DNA of 39,819 nucleotides from an uncultured Candidatus Altimarinota bacterium (GTDB lineage Bacteria; Patescibacteriota; Gracilibacteria; BD1-5; UBA2023): NCBI GenBank assembly GCA_936941205.1, contig CAKZJF010000057.1, positions 1 through 39,819 on the forward strand, written 5' to 3'. A program made the position numbers and the translations under genes. The notes beneath the pieces were generated by a model. The model made no database searches. It saw only the letters and a list, made by a program, of their open reading frames with translations, and was not told where the DNA came from. How positions within the stretch are numbered: the first letter of the stretch is position 1; each line of letters opens with the position of its first letter. Positions 38,363 through 39,819 of the stretch are shown here, piece after piece.

Positions 38363-38965
38363 TTACCAACGCTTAAAACTTGGACATGCCTGGGTAACAT
38401 CAATAAGTGAAAATCAAGGATGCTGTATAGCATCTTTTATTGTTTGTTTTAATTCAGCAAATTTTAATGAATCTGCACGTACTGCAAATCGACATCAGGC
38501 TTGTTTTGCGAGTTCAACCGGATCAAATGGGGCAATCGTGTTTCCTGTTGGAGTTGTTTTTGTCTTTGCACCGAGTGGAGTAGTAGGACTTGCTTGACCT
38601 GTTGTCAGAGCATAATTCTCATTATTAAAAACAATATATGTCATATCAATATCTCTTCGGCACGCATGTATAAAATGCCCCATTCCAATTCAATATCCAT
38701 CACCATCACCTCATACAGCCATAACGGTAAGTTCGGGCTTAGTAATCTTTACTCCGGTTGCAAATGGAAGTGTTCGTCCATGGAGGGTTTCTGCTGCATA
38801 TCCATCAATATATTGAGAGGCCTTTCCAGAACAACCAACACCAGATACTACAACTCTCTGATGCGATTCTATCCCGAGTTCTTTAAAAGCATTTTTTATA
38901 GCCATTATAATAAGAAAATCCCCGCAACCAGGACACCATTGGATGTTTGTAAGTCAAGAACGCAT
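38363..38965 (-). CDS. korB: 2-oxoacid:ferredoxin oxidoreductase, beta subunit
   Basis: A 200-residue thiamine-diphosphate subunit that oxidises a 2-oxoacid (2-oxoglutarate type) and reduces ferredoxin. Iron-sulfur Cys are visible in IQWCPGCGDF, SGVGCSG and TQACPSF. The TPP/Mg motif is GGDGDGYGIGMGHF, with three Gly encoded by TGA (for example 38711-38713). ACRRDIDMTYIVFNNENYALTTGQASPT is the usual KorB stretch. The family is normally about 270-290 residues; this one ends right after the fourth Cys (SFKRW), so the C-terminal part is missing. It follows the alpha subunit by one base. Confidence 0.93.
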
Positions 38966-38966
38966 A

Positions 38967-39819
38967 TTATTGAAGGGTTAAAAGATCTTCCATATAAAAT
39001 GGTAACAAATCATATTTTCTAAGATGTCGGATTTCAAGACCTTCGATATATGCAAGTCAGAGCTCTTTTGTAAGATATCCTTCGAGTTGTCCAGAATAAT
39101 TATTCTCAACGAAAACAATCTCTTCACACTTCATGAGTTCATCACGGAGACGAACATCAACGGGTGCGAGGAACTTGATAATCACCAGTCCCCATTCAGG
39201 ATTTTGCTCAACAAAAGCTCGAGCCGTATAGGCATTAAAACTGGTTGTTATCATTTTTTTCTTGGCAGATGGATTTACCACTTCATATCCATAGATACCC
39301 TCTTTTTCAAAGAAATTCTGAAGTTTTTTCGCTCGTTTTTCCGTCATTTTTACTTTCATTTCCATCTCTTCAGTTGTTGCACCATATTCATCATGCTCAT
39401 AACTTGTTGCTATAAAGTCTCCATTTATAGTACCAACACGAACATATGGAGAAATCCCATCATCCGTGAGCTCATATCGCTTATAATCAGCACTTGGCGT
39501 TTCAAGAAGTTTTCCACGCTCAACAGGAGCAGGTTTTAATGCTCCGATTGAAACCTTTCCTTCTGAAAATTGTTTATCCGTAAGAAGAATAACAGTTGTT
39601 TGATATTTTTGAGCAATGTTGAGTGATTGCCCCCCCATATAATATCATTCTTCCATAGAAGATGGAATCATAACAACATTATCAGTATCACCAAATGTTG
39701 GACGAACTGCATAAAGCATATCACCCTGTTCATGATAGGTCGGAGTTCCAGTGCTTGGGCCTGCTCGTTGAGAAAGCACTGCTACAATAGGAAACTCAGC
39801 CTGAGCTGCAAAAGAAAGA
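38967..39819 (-). CDS. korA: 2-oxoacid:ferredoxin oxidoreductase, alpha subunit (partial)
   Basis: The C-terminal 283 codons (stop included) of the alpha subunit; the N-terminus, and perhaps a fused gamma domain, lies beyond the window. AGPSTGTPTYHEQGDMLYAVRPTFGDTDNVVMIPSSMEEGYYMGGQSLNIAQKYQTTVILLTDKQF is the canonical KorA pyrimidine-binding region (the Gly before YY is TGA). The C-terminal swivel domain (FLAPVDVRLRDELMKCEEIVFVENNYSGQLEGYL) is complete. With KorB it forms the enzyme that links 2-oxoacid oxidation to ferredoxin. It ends in TAA one base before the korB ATG, so the two are coupled. Confidence 0.94.

Noticed and set aside
39024-39539. + strand ORF of 171 codons at the right edge
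   Set aside because: It lies opposite the well-supported KorA gene and has no recognisable domain.
1-39819. CRISPR arrays, transposases or rRNA genes
   Set aside because: I looked for regularly spaced repeats, DDE or serine-recombinase motifs and conserved rRNA segments and saw none.

Overview
This is a low-GC bacterial chromosome segment (about one third GC by eye) that reads UGA as glycine (genetic code 25). Reading TGA as Gly joins strings of short ORFs into intact proteins and restores Gly at diagnostic positions: the AAA+ Walker A GPP(G)TGKT, the ABC signature LSG(G)EQQ, (G)GDEF, the ApbE GGD pair, the thiamine-diphosphate GGDGDGYG stretch, and the GDSL-esterase block (G)AND. Every reconstructed gene but one ends in TAA or TAG. 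Code 25 is known from the candidate phyla Gracilibacteria (BD1-5/GN02) and Absconditabacteria (SR1). The respiration/redox and c-di-GMP genes make a Gracilibacteria-like organism the better guess, but the window does not settle it. Most start codons lack a Shine-Dalgarno sequence and several promoters sit only a few bases upstream, so leaderless translation looks common.

Layout. 40-2992 (+): a VOC protein, a DUF2200 protein, a frameshifted uracil-DNA-glycosylase-like gene and an MFS transporter. 2989-9655 (-): a compact six-gene envelope operon transcribed tesA-like esterase > ABC ATPase > FtsX-type permease > CcdA-like thiol transporter > membrane-anchored MsrA-thioredoxin-MsrB fusion > DUF1624 acyltransferase-like protein. 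9753-13874 (-): a CHASE-GGDEF-EAL protein, then a separate pair, ApbE and an FMN-binding lipoprotein. 14039-16392: a small membrane protein, azoreductase with a divergent HxlR regulator, and a HIT-like protein with a degenerate motif. 16481-22635: TetR, an RND adaptor lipoprotein and an RND pump, with a small opposite-strand gene between them that has no usable stop codon before its terminator.

22790-32199 (+): a TelA-like protein followed by membrane/coiled-coil proteins, a classical AAA+ ATPase, two tandem paralogous membrane proteins, two DUF3137-like proteins and LemA. This is the best candidate for an undescribed multi-gene system here: an envelope-associated AAA+/TelA/LemA module whose function I cannot assign.

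32200-39819: a coiled-coil protein, an RRM RNA-binding protein with a long leader and a strong terminator, two hypothetical proteins, a four-tRNA array (Gly, Ile, Pro, Glu; reverse strand) with its own promoter, rsmG with an O6-alkylguanine-DNA-alkyltransferase-like gene, two hypothetical proteins, and the beta and partial alpha subunits of a 2-oxoacid:ferredoxin oxidoreductase at the right edge. I saw no CRISPR array, transposase, rRNA gene or replication origin.
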